Part shown: one piece after another, positions 28,371 through 41,104 of the stretch
How the letters are laid out: the number at the start of each line of letters is the position of its first letter
How positions within the stretch are numbered: position 1 is the first letter of the stretch
NCBI GenBank assembly: GCA_029204225.1
Contig: CM055096.1
Location: 6,634,316-6,698,315 of the forward strand
Direction: 5' to 3'
DNA from: Diphasiastrum complanatum
Lineage: Eukaryota > Streptophyta > Lycopodiopsida > Lycopodiales > Lycopodiaceae
Length of the DNA stretch: 64,000 bases
Position numbers and translations under genes: made by a program
The notes under the pieces: generated by a model
Told to the model about the DNA's origin: nothing
Databases searched by the model: none
Seen by the model: only the letters and a program-made list of their open reading frames with translations

Positions 28371-28798
28371 TTGTCTGGCCGCAATCGCGGGTCGTCCTGT
28401 TTTTCATTCATGAGTGACGATGAAGTCCTCAGTTATATGGATGACATGAAGGCAGGATCATGGAGAGACTATGGGCTCATTGTGATGCACATAGTTCGAG
28501 TAGGTTGTCCACATCATCTCGTTCTGAGAAGATCCAGTCCCCACAACCCTCTGACGAAGGTGTTCCCCCCTTCCACGAGGGTCTATCTGGTGGGAGTCCC
28601 TCCCCCATGCACTCTAATGCCAATGCCTCCTCCCAATATTCCGACCGGAAAAAGAGAGATCGTAGGAGGAGTCGCCTCAACGATGGCTCTTGTTGTGGAA
28701 GTGACACCAATGATGTTGTACTTCATGCGGCCTCGAGTCCCGCACGTCCTCTGCTAGTAGGCCTCATCGTAGGGATTCCTTACTTTGAGAAACCCTAA
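28371..28798 (+). pseudogene. Ser-rich unknown ORF, copy A
   Basis: Copy of the unknown ORF at 58775-59084. The upstream half (28371-28460) reads GRNRGSSCFSFMSDDEVLSYMDDM, then a short deletion and frame change give the 112-codon frame 28460-28798: MERLWAHCDAHSSSRLSTSS, then an acidic/Pro/Ser-rich segment and a basic DRKKRDRRRSRL patch. Relative to copy B about 410 bp of intron-like or 5' sequence and the start codon are missing just before 28377. No recognised domain. Low complexity and basic patch are compatible with a nucleic-acid-binding or gag-like protein, but that is speculation. Confidence 0.45.
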
Positions 28799-28925
28799 TC
28801 CAGGAAGCAACGTGGATGGCACGTGATACTATGACTCATGCTTCTGTCACACCTGATTATCCCAACACCCCCACACTCTCTCCTCACATTTTTTCTTCTT
28901 CGATACCCATGCCCCCTATGGACTC
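28799..28925. other. short unassigned junction sequence
   Basis: Joins the Ser-rich ORF to the minus-strand copia pol relic. Nothing recognised. Confidence 0.4.
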
Positions 28926-30592
28926 TGCATGACTAGGGGCTCGTTACTTGTTTTGCCCAGTTCGTGCAGGAACTGCCTTAGCCAGATTATCTCGTTGGCC
29001 ATTTTTGCTGTTGCAACATATTCTACTTCGCAAGATGACTGGGCCACGATGGTTTGCTTCTTGCTAACCCAGAGAGCTGCTGCTCCTGATGCGATGGTGA
29101 ATCCTCTGAGATGCTCTTACAATCGTCCTTGAGGAATGCCCAACTAGCATCACTATAGGAAAGCATTCTGAAACCTGCATTACGACAATAGCACAATCCA
29201 TAATCCCTCGTTAGTTGAAGATATTGCAAAATTCGTTTTGCAATCTTCCAGTGTTTCAAGCTTGGATTCGTGCAGAATTGGCTCATCCTGAATACTGCAT
29301 AAGCAATATCAGGACGTGTATTGTCTGCAATGGTCCTATCATCTTCCTGTAAGGTGTGAGCTGCATCTGTTCTCTCTCTTCCTCAGTCTTCGGATAGTCA
29401 TTGCTTGTCAGCACTGTCCCTATGAGCATTGGAGTGTTCGCTCCTTTGCAGTTTAGCATCCCAAAATCCTCTAGGATTTTTTGGGTGTATCTGGACTGTG
29501 AAGGTATAACTTACCTCTCTCGTTGTCCCTCTCGATTTGTAAGCCTAGGTAACACCTGGCTTCTCCCAGAGCCACGATCTCGAAATGTTTCGAGATGTAT
29601 GTCTTCACTTCAGCAATTAGCTGTTCACTCCTGCAGAGTATCAGAGTGTCGTCCACATATACATCCACTATGATGATCTGCCCATCTGTTACTCTGACAT
29701 ATACATTGGAGTCAGCCAACAAAGGCTTGAATCCTAATGATTTCAGGACTTGATCTTTCTTCTTGTACTATTGTCAGGTTGATTGTTTCAGACCATAGAT
29801 GCTTTTATGCATTCTACATGCATGGTTAGGAAGTGAATTTGAGACATATCCTGGGGGTTGATCCATATAGACTTCTTCGTCTAGTTCGCCATGCAAGAAG
29901 GCTTCTTCTCGTCCACAATGTGGATCCTGAGATCATAAGCTGCTGCATTTGAAAATAACAGACGTAGGGACGAATGTTTGACAACATGAGAGAAAGTTTC
30001 AGAGTAGTCAATACCATATCTCTGAGAGAAACCTTTCGCTACCATTCTTGCCTTGTATTTCGTCACATTCTCATCTGGTCCGTATTTGAGCTTGAAGACC
30101 CATTTGCATTTGACAGTCTTGCGCTTATGTGGTAATGGCTCCAGCATCCATACATGCTTCTTCCTCATGGACTCCATCTCTTTGTTCATGCCTTGGATGC
30201 ATCTGTCCTTCTCTGGACTTTCAATCGCCTCCTCGAAAGTCTCTGGTTCGCCATCGAATCCGCAGAACTCTTCTGATATGGAAGCTGAACTGCCTTGCAC
30301 ATATCTTGCTGGCGCTCTTCGTGGTCTTGTCAACCTTCTAAGAGATCCTCCTGGGACAGCGATGCCTTTGCCTTTGTCTGCTCTGCTCGGTCCGAAACCA
30401 TCTTGGTTTACAAGAACTACGGCAGTAGGCTACCTCTCGAATCTTTCTTCTTCTGATTTGTCTCTCAAATGGGAGGCGACTCAAAAGTCTTCGTTTTTGT
30501 GTTCGTCCTCTGCTCCCTCTTTCACTTGCGATAGGTCATAGTACTGTCTCTCCAAAACTTTGTACCTGACAGGATCGTTGTTGGCCATTGTC
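28926..30592 (-). pseudogene. copia integrase tail, RT and RNase H (minus strand)
   Basis: In minus orientation: integrase/linker tail (30590-30340), RT start GMNKEMESMRKKHVWMLEPL, CKWVFKLKYGPDENV, YKARMVAKGFSQRYGIDYSE (30333-29881), a frame change near 29900, YGLKQS near 29785, then VDVYVDDTLILC with the YVDD catalytic box (29471-29722), LYLHSPDTPKK, and RNase H (29286-28926) with SQFCTNPSLKHWKIAKRIL and LSYSDASW. RNase H is cut short. The protein is the same family as the 9.2-14 kb element, whose RT core is missing. Multiple stops and frameshifts make it inactive. Confidence 0.9.
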
Positions 30593-30599
30593 TTGCTCT

Positions 30600-31812
30600 C
30601 ATCAAAAAAATTACGGCTGCTACGAATGTGGCAAAGGACACAGAATTGCGAAATGTCCCTACAAGGGACAATATACATCCTTCTGCCGAGAATGTGGTTA
30701 TGGGCATTGTTACAAGAATTGTCCATTTAAACCTGGAACCAGTGCACCTCTTAAATTCATTGCAATACAACAACCAGCATTTCCAGCAGGGATGCCATCA
30801 TGTAGACACCAACTCCATGCTCCTGTGTTAGCTGTTACGTGAGCACAGAAGAGGAAGGAAGTGGCTCCCTCACCACTACCATCGGTCACTAACGACCAAC
30901 CCTCAACTTCAGCGCCATATCCGAATGTGAAGGAAGAAAGAAGGTTGTACCAGTAAATAAGACATTGGGTACAACACAAGCGAAAAAGAGCAACAAAGAG
31001 TTAATCCCACGGAACCTCCAGTTGGCATCGAATGGGAACCGCAAGCGGGCTCACCACTACGCACTAATCAAAATGATCGGTTGCACCAACATGAGCCACC
31101 TTTTCACATGGTGGAGCCTGAGGAACCATGCATTGAAAGGCTCACACTTTTATTGTCAAGCCGTGTTAGTTTACCACTCGGAGAACTACTACCAATTGCA
31201 CCACAAGCGAAAAGCCTTCTAGTTAATTGGGCCAAAGCGGATGAGGAGCCAGTAGCGCCTGAGCCCATATATTGTATGGGCTATGAAGAAACAAGTAACG
31301 TCCTCCACATCGGAACATCATGGGAATGTGAGGAACACAACATCACTTTGCCCATCAAATACAAGAGATACGAGGACGAGGCATGGAGGATGTAGGATCG
31401 GGTGTCAATTTGATCTCCACTACTTTATATGAAAAATGGGGTTTGCAAGGGTTGAAGCCAGCAAGATTCGCCATCACGCTGGCAAATCAATCTTGTGTGA
31501 AACCAAAAGGTGTAGTTGCCGATATCCCTATAAAGATAGCAAGCATGCAGTTTGTGATTACTTTTGTAGTCATGGATATACCTGAATCTCCATCTGCATA
31601 CCGTGTTTTACTGAGAAGACCATGGTTGAGGACTGCGCAAGTAGTACACAACTGGGGTAAGGAAAAACTCACCTTTGAGAATAGAGAACAGGCTGTAAAG
31701 GTTGATCCAACCACATGGGCGGTGAAACCTATTGCACCCATAGCTGATGACGGATCATCCACGACAGATCACACGATTGATCGCCCAAGGCCAGCCAAGG
31801 GAAGTCACTATG
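30600..31812 (+). pseudogene. gypsy gag C-terminus and protease
   Basis: Homologous to 63110-64000. Two zinc-knuckle-like motifs open it (CYECGKGHRIAKC and CRECGYGHCYKNC), followed by a Pro/Ser-rich linker and a region of Leu-rich blocks (SLPLGELLPIAPQAKS in another frame). The aspartic protease fold follows: VGSGVNLISTTLYEKWGLQG, where the usual DxGS is altered to DVGS, through FVVMDIPESPSAYRVLLRRP and a pattern typical of retropepsins. Frameshifts lie near 30840 and 31200. At about 31810 the element breaks off into subtilase sequence. Confidence 0.85.
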
Positions 31813-32240
31813 ATTCTAAGTGGCAGTATTGCTTGCTTATGCTCATGTTGCTTTTTATTTGCAGATATTGTTGTGATGGAACTCTGGCGCTGGACAAAGT
31901 TAAAGGCAGTATAGTTGTCTGCTATGGTGGGGTGGGAACACCAGATGCCACCGTTCTGGCAGCAGGGGGTGTAGGCATCATCCTTGTGGATACCTTCGAT
32001 ACATCAATTGGATACGCCTTCTCGCTTCCTAGCAGCGTCGTAGGTAATTCGGATGCAAAACATATTCTCGTATACCAATTCTACCAGGTAACACGTGAAA
32101 GCCTGAGATTTGGTTTTAGCATGAAAAGTATTGGATTAGACATGCTCGGGGTAGTTTCTATGAGAACATGTCAACTCATCCTCTTGTATTGCCGATCTAC
32201 TCACCAAGCCTTTGAGCAAAAGTGCTTTCATCAAGCATAG
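31383..32240 (+). CDS. chimeric ORF: gypsy protease fused to subtilase PA-region piece
   Basis: One continuous 285-codon frame crosses three sources: gypsy protease (to about 31810), intron 7/exon 8/intron 8 sequence of the subtilase (31810-32167, including CDGTLALDKVKGSIVVCY and VDTFDTSIGYAFSLPSSVVG), then copia tail sequence. The subtilase part reads through what were introns, so splicing is not kept. The frame opens with an ATG but this is probably a chance fusion. Whether it is transcribed is unknown. It is listed because it is an uninterrupted, unusual fusion. Confidence 0.35.
   Translation: MEDVGSGVNLISTTLYEKWGLQGLKPARFAITLANQSCVKPKGVVADIPIKIASMQFVITFVVMDIPESPSAYRVLLRRPWLRTAQVVHNWGKEKLTFENREQAVKVDPTTWAVKPIAPIADDGSSTTDHTIDRPRPAKGSHYDSKWQYCLLMLMLLFICRYCCDGTLALDKVKGSIVVCYGGVGTPDATVLAAGGVGIILVDTFDTSIGYAFSLPSSVVGNSDAKHILVYQFYQVTRESLRFGFSMKSIGLDMLGVVSMRTCQLILLYCRSTHQAFEQKCFHQA
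31810..32167 (+). pseudogene. subtilase gene fragment A
   Basis: Nearly identical to 18697-19054 of the intact subtilase: end of intron 7, exon 8 and start of intron 8. Because introns are included this is a DNA-level copy, not a retrocopy. Exon 8 ends are altered (the EYINST block is changed to VYQFYQ). It is bounded by gypsy protease on the left and a copia RNase H tail on the right. Its right edge corresponds to source 19054; fragment B at 42467-43936 begins at source 19062. Confidence 0.93.
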
Positions 32241-32304
32241 ATCTAATCTTGGAGTTATATCAAGATCAATGCTCAAATCTTCATAGATAATTTTTTAGGA
32301 GGAG
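32168..32304 (+). pseudogene. copia RNase H tail and polypurine tract
   Basis: Reads SSSCIADLLTKPLSKSAFIK-like sequence in broken frame, the standard end of a copia polyprotein, then a purine tract TTAGGAGGAG before the LTR. The same tail and purine tract occur in the minus-strand element at 52.7-52.8 kb, indicating a related family. Confidence 0.8.
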
Positions 32305-33032
32305 TGTAAAGAATTGAAAAAGATTATCTATGTTAGATATAGGGGTCTTATGTTTTTTACATCAAGCATCTAGGTGTAGGATGTTGATAGGAATAAAATT
32401 GGCATAGATGGCAAATTATGCATTTCCACTTGTAATGCCACTATTGAGCCAAAATAGAGTAAGAGGCTAAACATGTGCCAATTAGAGTGTAGAAAAGTGT
32501 AAAGCTTTTGTTTGATGAATTCCAAGAGGTCCAATAGGATTTAGAGGTGGAACCTTATGAGGTCCAATAGGAAATTGAGGTGTGCTTGAATATAGTCCAA
32601 TAGAATTAGGAGGTGTATGGATCAATGGTCCAATAGGATCAAGAGGTGACAAAGTATGGTCCAATCATAGTTAAGCATAGTGGTAGCTCGTGGATCTACT
32701 AGTATCATTGTACTCCTCATTTTGGATCTAATTGATTTGGTGATTTTATGGATTTTGTGAGTTATTGATTTTCTAGCTTTCTCTCTCTACCTGAGAGCTC
32801 ATGATGGTTTTTCTCTCTCTACCCGAGGAGAGCAGCTTGTTTTTATTTAGATTATTTTTTGAATACTTGTGAGTGAGAGTTGGAAGTGATTGAATGCATG
32901 TAGTAGTGTGTTTTTGCCATAGAATCAAAGATAGATCTTGAATCTCAATCTAGTCTTGCTCTTGGTGCATCTACACACCTTAGGAAATCACAAGTACATG
33001 TTGTGGACAGTCCACACGTGTGAAATTTAACA
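32305..33032 (+). mobile_element. copia 3' LTR with CCAAT array (about 728 bp)
   Basis: Starts TGTAAAGAATTG after the purine tract and ends AAATTTAACA. Contains five CCAAT boxes with 31-33-bp spacing (listed separately), a CACACGTGTG palindrome close to its 3' end (33013-33022), and pyrimidine-rich CTCTCTCTACC blocks. It abuts the gypsy LTR at 33033. Confidence 0.75.
32531..32665 (+). promoter_or_regulatory. array of five CCAAT boxes, about 33-bp period
   Basis: CCAAT starts at 32531, 32564, 32597, 32630 and 32661, mostly inside (G/A)GTCCAATAG(G/A) units. The period shows as an 11-residue repeat in translation of the opposite strand. In an LTR U3 such boxes would be candidate NF-Y-type binding sites. 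Confidence 0.85.
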
Positions 33033-33826
<794 letters not shown>

Positions 33827-33827
33827 G

Positions 33828-33847
33828 TGGCACCATTGCCGGGGAGC
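33828..33847 (+). promoter_or_regulatory. gypsy primer-binding site
   Basis: TGGCACCATTGCCGGGGAGC lies one base after the LTR end. It is a variant of the TGGCGCCGTTGCCGGGG motif common in plant gypsy elements; related copies occur at about 46965-46984 (minus) and 60670. Confidence 0.8.
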
Positions 33848-36369
33848 ACCACACACTCATTTCACCGCATAGCTTTCTTACTCGCTTTCTCTTTTCCTCT
33901 ATCTCTCTCTTTCTTCTCTCTCATCATTCTTTTTCATCAAAAAATCGAATTTTAAGGGTAGAATAGTGTGAGTAGTGTTAGCTTTTGCCATTTTTTTGAG
34001 ATTTTTTTGTTTGTTTGCACTGTAGGGAGAGATTGTGGGATGGGAGGATCAAATCCAAGCACCCAATTCCTTCGTTAATCCATACAATCCATAAAAATTA
34101 GAAAAAAAGCTCAAAATCTATTTTTGGAGGGAAAAAGATAGGCAAAATCTCATCAGATTTTGATTTATCAAAAACCAGTGGGCATGAATTTTCGCATGAC
34201 TGGCAGCAGCTCTAGGGTACTGTCCCAGACCTGCATAGAAGCCTGCGAGGGTTAGTTCCCATCAGATTTTGAAAAAACAGAGAAAAACCCAAAAACAATA
34301 AAAAAAATCCTTTGTAAAAATCAATTTTTTTTTCAAAACTCAAAACTAGCCTTTGCAGAGCTCTCTGAAGTTCCATCTCACTGAGACCAGGACACAGAGA
34401 AGTCTGCGAGGGTTAGATCCAAAAAAAAGTGCCCCTGTGAAGGTTCCCAAGAGCAAAAAGTGGCCTAGAACTTTCTCAGACAACAAATTTTTGAGTTTCC
34501 CTAGGAAGTAACTCTTGCAGCTTTGTAAGCAAGTGGATCTGACTCAGATACAAGCATATACCAGCCTGCAAAGATTAGTTCCCAAAAAATCTTAAAATTT
34601 TGCCAAAAAAACCCCCAAAAAATGCACTTTTTTCAAGATTTTTTGAGTTTCCTTGGGAAGTCACTCTTGCAGCTTGGTGAGCGGGTGAATCTGACTGAGA
34701 TACAAGTGCACACCACTCTGCGAGTGTTTGTTCCCAGAAAATATTAAAAGTTTGCAAAAAAAAAAAATGCACTTTTTTAAAGATTTTTTAAGTTTCCAGG
34801 GGAAGTAACTCTTGCAGCTTGGTGAGCAAGTAAATCTGACTAAGATACAAGTGCATACTAGTCTGCAAGGGTTTTTTTCCAGAAAATCCTAAGATTTTAC
34901 AAAAAAATCCCAAAAAAATGCACTTTTTTCAGAATTTTTTGAGTTTCCTTGGGAAGTAACTCTTGCAGCTTGGTGAGCAGGTGAATCTGACTGAGATACA
35001 AGTGCATACCAGTCTGCAAGGGTTTTTTCCTAGAAAATCTGAAAAGTTTGCAAAAGAAACCCCCAAAAAATGCACTTTTTTAAATATTTTTTGAGTTTCC
35101 TTGGGAAGTAACTGTTGCAGCTTGGTGATCAAGTGAATCTGACTGAGATACGAGTGAAAACCAGTCCACAAGTATTTCTTCACAGAAAATCTTAAAATTT
35201 TGCAAAAAAAACCCCCAAAAAATGCAATTTTTTCAATATTGTTGAGTTTCCTTGGGAAGTAACTCTTACAGCTTGGTGAGCAGGTGAATCTGACTGAGAT
35301 ATAAGTTCATACTTGTCTGCAAGTGTTTGTTCCCAGAAAATCTTAAAATTTTGCAAAAAACACCCAAAAAAATGCACTTTTTTCAGGATTTTTTGAGTTT
35401 CGTTGAAAAGTAACTCTTGCAGCTTGGTGAGCAAGTGCATCTAACTAAGATACAAGTGCATACTAGTCTGCAAGGGTTTGTTGCCAGAAGAGCTTAAAAT
35501 TTTGCAAAAATAGCCCCAAAAAATGCACTTTTTTCAAGATTTTTTAAGTTTCCTTGAGAAGTAACTCTCACAGCTTGGTGAGCAGCTGAATCTGACTGAG
35601 ATACAAGTATATACTAGTCTGCAAGGGTTGGTTTCTAAAAAATCTTAGAATTTTGTACAAAAACCCCAAAAAATGGACTTTTTCCATGATTTCTTGAGAT
35701 CTTCTCGGAAGTAACCTTTTCAAATAGTTTTATAGGTAGATCTAAGCTAGATATAGCTACTGTGAAATTTTTGTGAAGCTCCAATGGTTAGATTTTAAAA
35801 TATCTAAGAAAAAGTGCCAAAAAGTGCCAAAAAACTGAGTTTTTTCAAGTTCTTGACAAATCTGTCCATCAAGAATTCTTGCAAAACTCACATTGTTTAG
35901 AAATGGTGTAGATACAGCTATTGTAGGAAGGTTGAAGGTTAGATTCACTCAGATATGAAGAAATCTCAACAAAAAAAAAAAAACACAAAGAACCAAGAAA
36001 GGGGCTTAAATCACACTATTAGCCAACTAAAACTGATCTGATCTTGTCAAATCTAGGTTGTAGTCACAATATCCATCAAGATTCAACATCTTTGGACTGA
36101 ACCAAGTGAATGAACCGCAGATCAAGTTGATCAGTACCAAGAAAAGTCAGTTTCCACCACCATCCATACCAACCATCCATCACTCTTTTGTCCATCTCCA
36201 TATTCTCTTGACAGAATAACTTTCATTGCGGTTATCTGTTAAATCCTTTTTCTGTTTCTGTTCACATCCATATGGATCTCTCTTTTCTTGATTCCTTTCT
36301 CCTCTTCTTTTTCTTCTTCCACTTCAAAAAAAAAAAAAAAGTTGGAACACCAGAGTCATTGAGCAAATC
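33848..36369 (+). other. long untranslated leader of the gag-only element
   Basis: No coding frame supported. The part at about 34100-34300 matches 60900-61060, the leader of the gypsy element near the window end. Tandem repeats fill 34470-35740. A poly-A run sits at 36327-36340 just before gag. Confidence 0.75.
34470..35740 (+). repeat. about eight tandem units of about 150 bp in the leader
   Basis: Repeated anchor AAAAAATGCACTTTTTTC occurs near 34620, 34766, 34917, 35069, 35221, 35372, 35522 and 35672. Each unit also carries a GTAACTCTTGCAGCTTGGTG block, an AATCTGACTGAGATACAAG block and a TCTGCAAG(G/T)GTTTGTT block. Units differ by scattered substitutions, and the last ones are more diverged. 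Confidence 0.92.
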
Positions 36370-38250
36370 TTGAAGCAATTCACCAACCAGCTACTTTGCG
36401 ACATTCTAGTGCTGAACTATGGAGACCGCCCTTGTAGATTATCGAAATTTAAAAAGTTCCCTGCTGAAACAATCCGAGACTACACCTATCGGATCTATCA
36501 TCTAGTGAAGGATTGTAATTCACCGATTCCTAAACAGATCATCATGGCAAAATACTATGCTGGACTGCCCAAAATGATCAGATTTGGTATGGCAGAATTA
36601 GCATCCTATGCGTCACCTATACAACTATGTAAGGATGCTGCCAAGATGGAAATCTCACTCGGGAAGAAGGATTTTCCCTATCTAGATGGGGAATAAGAGG
36701 AACAAAGGTCGATAACGAGCAATGATCCAACAAGAATGGAACCCCATGCAAAACAACAAAGTCCAGCAAGGTCAATCAGAACAAGTGCAGCGGAAGACCC
36801 AGAACCTTGCACTTCAAGCTGTCAACAAGCTTATGCTCGCTCTATTAAGTGTCTTGAAAAGGACGAATGTACCTTCTGCTTTGGAGATAATCCAAGTACC
36901 AGGTGTCGAATCAAGAATCCGCGCCTGTTAAAAGGACAAAATACAGAGCAACAGGCTTGTCGACAGCAAGATCCAGCGGTTCAACAGTCAGAAGCAAAAT
37001 CAAGCCAACAAGGAGCTCATCAGAAGGGTGGATGTCAGATTGATCCATCTAAATCACGAGTTTCTTCAACAAACAGTGACAAGGTAGAACTTTTGGTTAT
37101 ATCCTCTTGCATGTCACCGAATTCAATGGAGGACCATAACAACCTACCAGTCTATTTTGTGGAATATCTTAAGGGAAATCTGTTATCGGTGTATGCCTAT
37201 CAACTTAGAGGTGATGGCATACTGCACTCAGTTAGGTGCTATAAATGCGGAGGAAAACACCGACGTGCTAAATGTCCACACCAAGGGGATCCGTCAACAT
37301 TTGATCCCTCGTGTTCACAATGCGGAATTAATCATCCATGCCGAGATTGCTCAATGAGAAATTCACAAATAGTGAGGCATTTGGCCTATGTAGACCGACA
37401 TGCACCTGTGGTAACCCTTCCACCTCGAATGTACTACAAAAGAAAAATCTTAGTGCCATCGGGTTATGAAGCGAGTGACGAAGAAGAAACTTTGACAAAA
37501 GTCCCAAGGTACGCAAAGATACCCTCGGGCAAACAAGTAGAACCATCACAGAAGACAAAGATGTTAGAATTCATCAAGCCAATGACTGTCGAGGAAATCA
37601 AGACACGGGCAACCGAGGAACTCCAGCAGACTCTGTCAGGGCTTTTTTCGCACTCAATGCGAAGAATTCTTAGTGATGAATCACAAAGGGGACTAGCGTC
37701 AACATGGCAACTTGAAGGCAATTCAGCACAAGATCCAAGAAAAAGTGCGATCACGCAGCCTTCAACGGGAAAGTGCAATGACCAAGAGAAGACTAAAGTT
37801 GATGATTGCCCCTCAACGAGCAAGATTCAACCAAAGTCTAATTGTTCCACAATTCAACAGACCCCCAAATCAACGCCAATTCGGGGTATATCCATTCTTC
37901 AAAGGCCAAATCCAGGGAATCCAAGCCCAAAATGGCCAATTGTACAGCAAGAACCAGAACCTACAATGATAAAGCCTTGTCCTAAATCTATGATATTGAC
38001 TGCTGAGGAAAGTCGTCAAGCTGATGCATACTTCGAATACCTGGACAGACAAGAGCATCAAGCAAACACGTCATATCCACATTATGATTTGGGGGAGTCT
38101 ATGACATTGGGACCAGTTGCGTCGATCTATGAAGATCTATTATATCAGCAAGATTTATCTTGGGATCCTCTGATGGAATGCCTCGACTATCCAATTGTCA
38201 ATGAACAAGGTTATCTGATATGGCCACCAGAACCTTATGTGTATTATTGA
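36370..38250 (+). pseudogene. gag-like polyprotein of the gag-only element, one in-frame stop
   Basis: A single frame of about 626 codons interrupted once, by TAA at 36694-36696; otherwise open (36697-38250, with 504 codons after the first ATG). The N-terminal part has a gag-like core (YRIYHLVKDCNSPIPKQIIM, GLPKMIRFGMAEL). After a Gln/Ser-rich stretch there are zinc-knuckle-like motifs (CYKCGGKHRRAKC, CSQCGINHPCRDC; the first His spacing differs from classic CCHC). The C-terminal third is low complexity and acidic. The upstream frame opens before 36370, so the true start is unclear. The C-terminal part recurs in the chimeric blocks at 25.0 and 50.5 kb. Confidence 0.75.
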
Positions 38251-38394
38251 AAATCTAGCAAGTCTAGGTTCTTGCTGATCAACAATCAATAAAGCCTCAG
38301 GTTTTATGTAAGCGAATTCTATCCACGCTTTTCCTGAAGCACCCATGTCCCAACACTACTTTGGGCCGGCACTACTTTGGGTCGTGGACCCTGC
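38251..38394 (+). other. 3' untranslated end of the gag-only element
   Basis: Short spacer between the gag stop and the 3' LTR. No typical polypurine tract is evident; the bases before the LTR read GGACCCTGC. A tandem CACTACTTTGGG motif occurs twice. Confidence 0.6.
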
Positions 38395-39166
<772 letters not shown>

Positions 39167-39175
39167 GTGGTGCCG

Positions 39176-39755
<580 letters not shown>

Positions 39756-39759
39756 GCAG

Positions 39760-40040
39760 ATCTGAACAAGAACAATCTTCGCCGAACTCAAAAATAGTAT
39801 TTTATTATAAATAGAATGTTTTGGAAACTCGGCGAAGGTTTTGGCGAAGGATCAAGAGTAATACTGGTATTTTTGCAAAAAAGTGACTTTTTTGACAAAA
39901 ATATGACAATATGACAATTGATCTTCTGAAAAAATCCTTCTTTTTTTGGTATTAATCTTCGTCGACCTGGCAGTAGATAGATCTGAATCACACCTATGCA
40001 CAATGAATCAGACGAAGGCTTTGAAAATAGGAATGGAAAG
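39760..40040 (-). repeat. copy of a gypsy leader segment (matches about 46263-46525)
   Basis: Both contain TCGAACTCAAAAATAGTATT-type sequence, an AACTCGGCGAAGG motif and CTTCGTCGACCTGGCA. In the complete element at 43.9-47.7 kb this is leader sequence between the LTR and gag, so this is a detached duplicate. Confidence 0.8.
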
Positions 40041-40380
40041 AAGACCAAGATCTACAATTGAGTCTATGATTCTTTACAATGAGTAAGATGAAGTTGATAA
40101 GTGGAAGCCAACAAAATATACGAAGAATTCATGGGTGTTGTTGCATCCATCATCAAAGGGCAATTTCTGACAAAAGAAAATGACAAAGATGTCATACAAA
40201 TATTATTGGAAAGCAAAAGTTTGGAGTTTAAGACAACTCCCGGAGGTCACTCTATATCAAAGTGTTAGTACAACATGTTTATATGCATTCAAAAATATAG
40301 TACAAGATATCAATCCTCATGATCATCAGAAATGTGATTGTAAATATTTAAAAAAGTATGGACTTTACTATGAAAAATAG
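40041..40380 (+). other. unknown short ORF before a copia LTR
   Basis: A 66-codon frame at 40180-40380 (MTKMSYKYYWKAKVW...CDCKYLKKYGLYYEK) precedes the LTR. Its last part and the following bases also precede the second LTR copy at 47747-47881. It may be the decayed 3' end of an element; no known domain. Confidence 0.35.
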
Positions 40381-40408
40381 AAAAAGCTATCTACGTTGAG
40401 TTAGGGGG

Positions 40409-41012
40409 TGTATTAACTTTTTGTGTCTCCATCCACATGTTAGTAGTTGATTAGGCCAAAAGTAGAGGTTGATGTGGCTCGAGCTACCTTAATCTTATTA
40501 CACTTGTGATGATGAGGTTGGATGTGTGAAATTTTCCTATTTGTTGGCATGAGATCTAGTGACCAATCAAAAGAGATCCAACAATTTGGTCCAATCAAGT
40601 TTGAGGGCTCATATGTCACTCAACCAATCAAATTTGGAGGAGTTAAAAAGAGGTCCAATCATAAGCTACTCCTCTCTACCTCAAGTACCTATTAGAGAGA
40701 TAGATTCATTTCTATGTAAGTTTTTTTGGAGTTAATGAGAGTTTCTACATTTTGAGCTATTTTGGCTTTCTCTCCCTACCTGGTACTTGTATCCTCTCTC
40801 TACTCGAGAGAAGGCTTCTTTGTACTTAGTTTGTTCATCCACAAGTCTCCACATGTGTGAATGTACTTTAGTGAATGGTATATGCATGTTTCATTGTGCT
40901 CTTGCCTTGAGATAGACCTTGGAATTCACTCTATGCTTGATCTTTGTGCAATCACCCACATCTTAGGAGATCAATCACACTTTTGGGGTGTCCCACACGA
41001 GTGAAATTAAAT
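40409..41012 (+). mobile_element. copia LTR with primer-binding site, copy 1
   Basis: About 604 bp, starting TGTATTAACTTTTTG after a purine-rich GAGTTAGGGGG and followed by TGGTATCAGAGCCTACC at 41013, the copia primer-binding site. Four CCAAT boxes lie within about 40561-40665, and a CACACGAGTG near-palindrome sits at 40994-41003. Copy 2 is 47882-48497. Purine tract on one side and primer-binding site on the other suggest a single LTR left between two internal regions. Confidence 0.8.
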
Positions 41013-41104
41013 ATGGTATCAGAGCCTACCTAAGATATCCATAGGTACATCAAGAGTGATGAAAATTTTGCCTTGAAACCAAGGTTGCATCGGGATCTTC
41101 ATCC

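Noticed and set aside
29401-30541. Plus-strand ORFs over 29.4-30.5 kb
   Set aside because: They are antisense shadows of the minus-strand copia RT and RNase H.
32482-32664. Minus-strand ORF with an Ile-Gly-Pro repeat every 11 residues
   Set aside because: It is the complement translation of the 33-bp CCAAT minisatellite in an LTR.
34575-35440. Repeated minus-strand ORFs (SQSDSPAHQA-type)
   Set aside because: Frames recur with the tandem repeat period and lie in a gypsy leader; no sign of coding constraint.
34470-35740. CRISPR-like array
   Set aside because: Units are about 150 bp and repeated along their whole length without unique spacers, in eukaryotic element DNA. It is a tandem repeat.
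37328-38061. Minus-strand ORFs opposite the gag-like frame
   Set aside because: Antisense shadows of the 504-codon gag-like frame, which has zinc-knuckle motifs.
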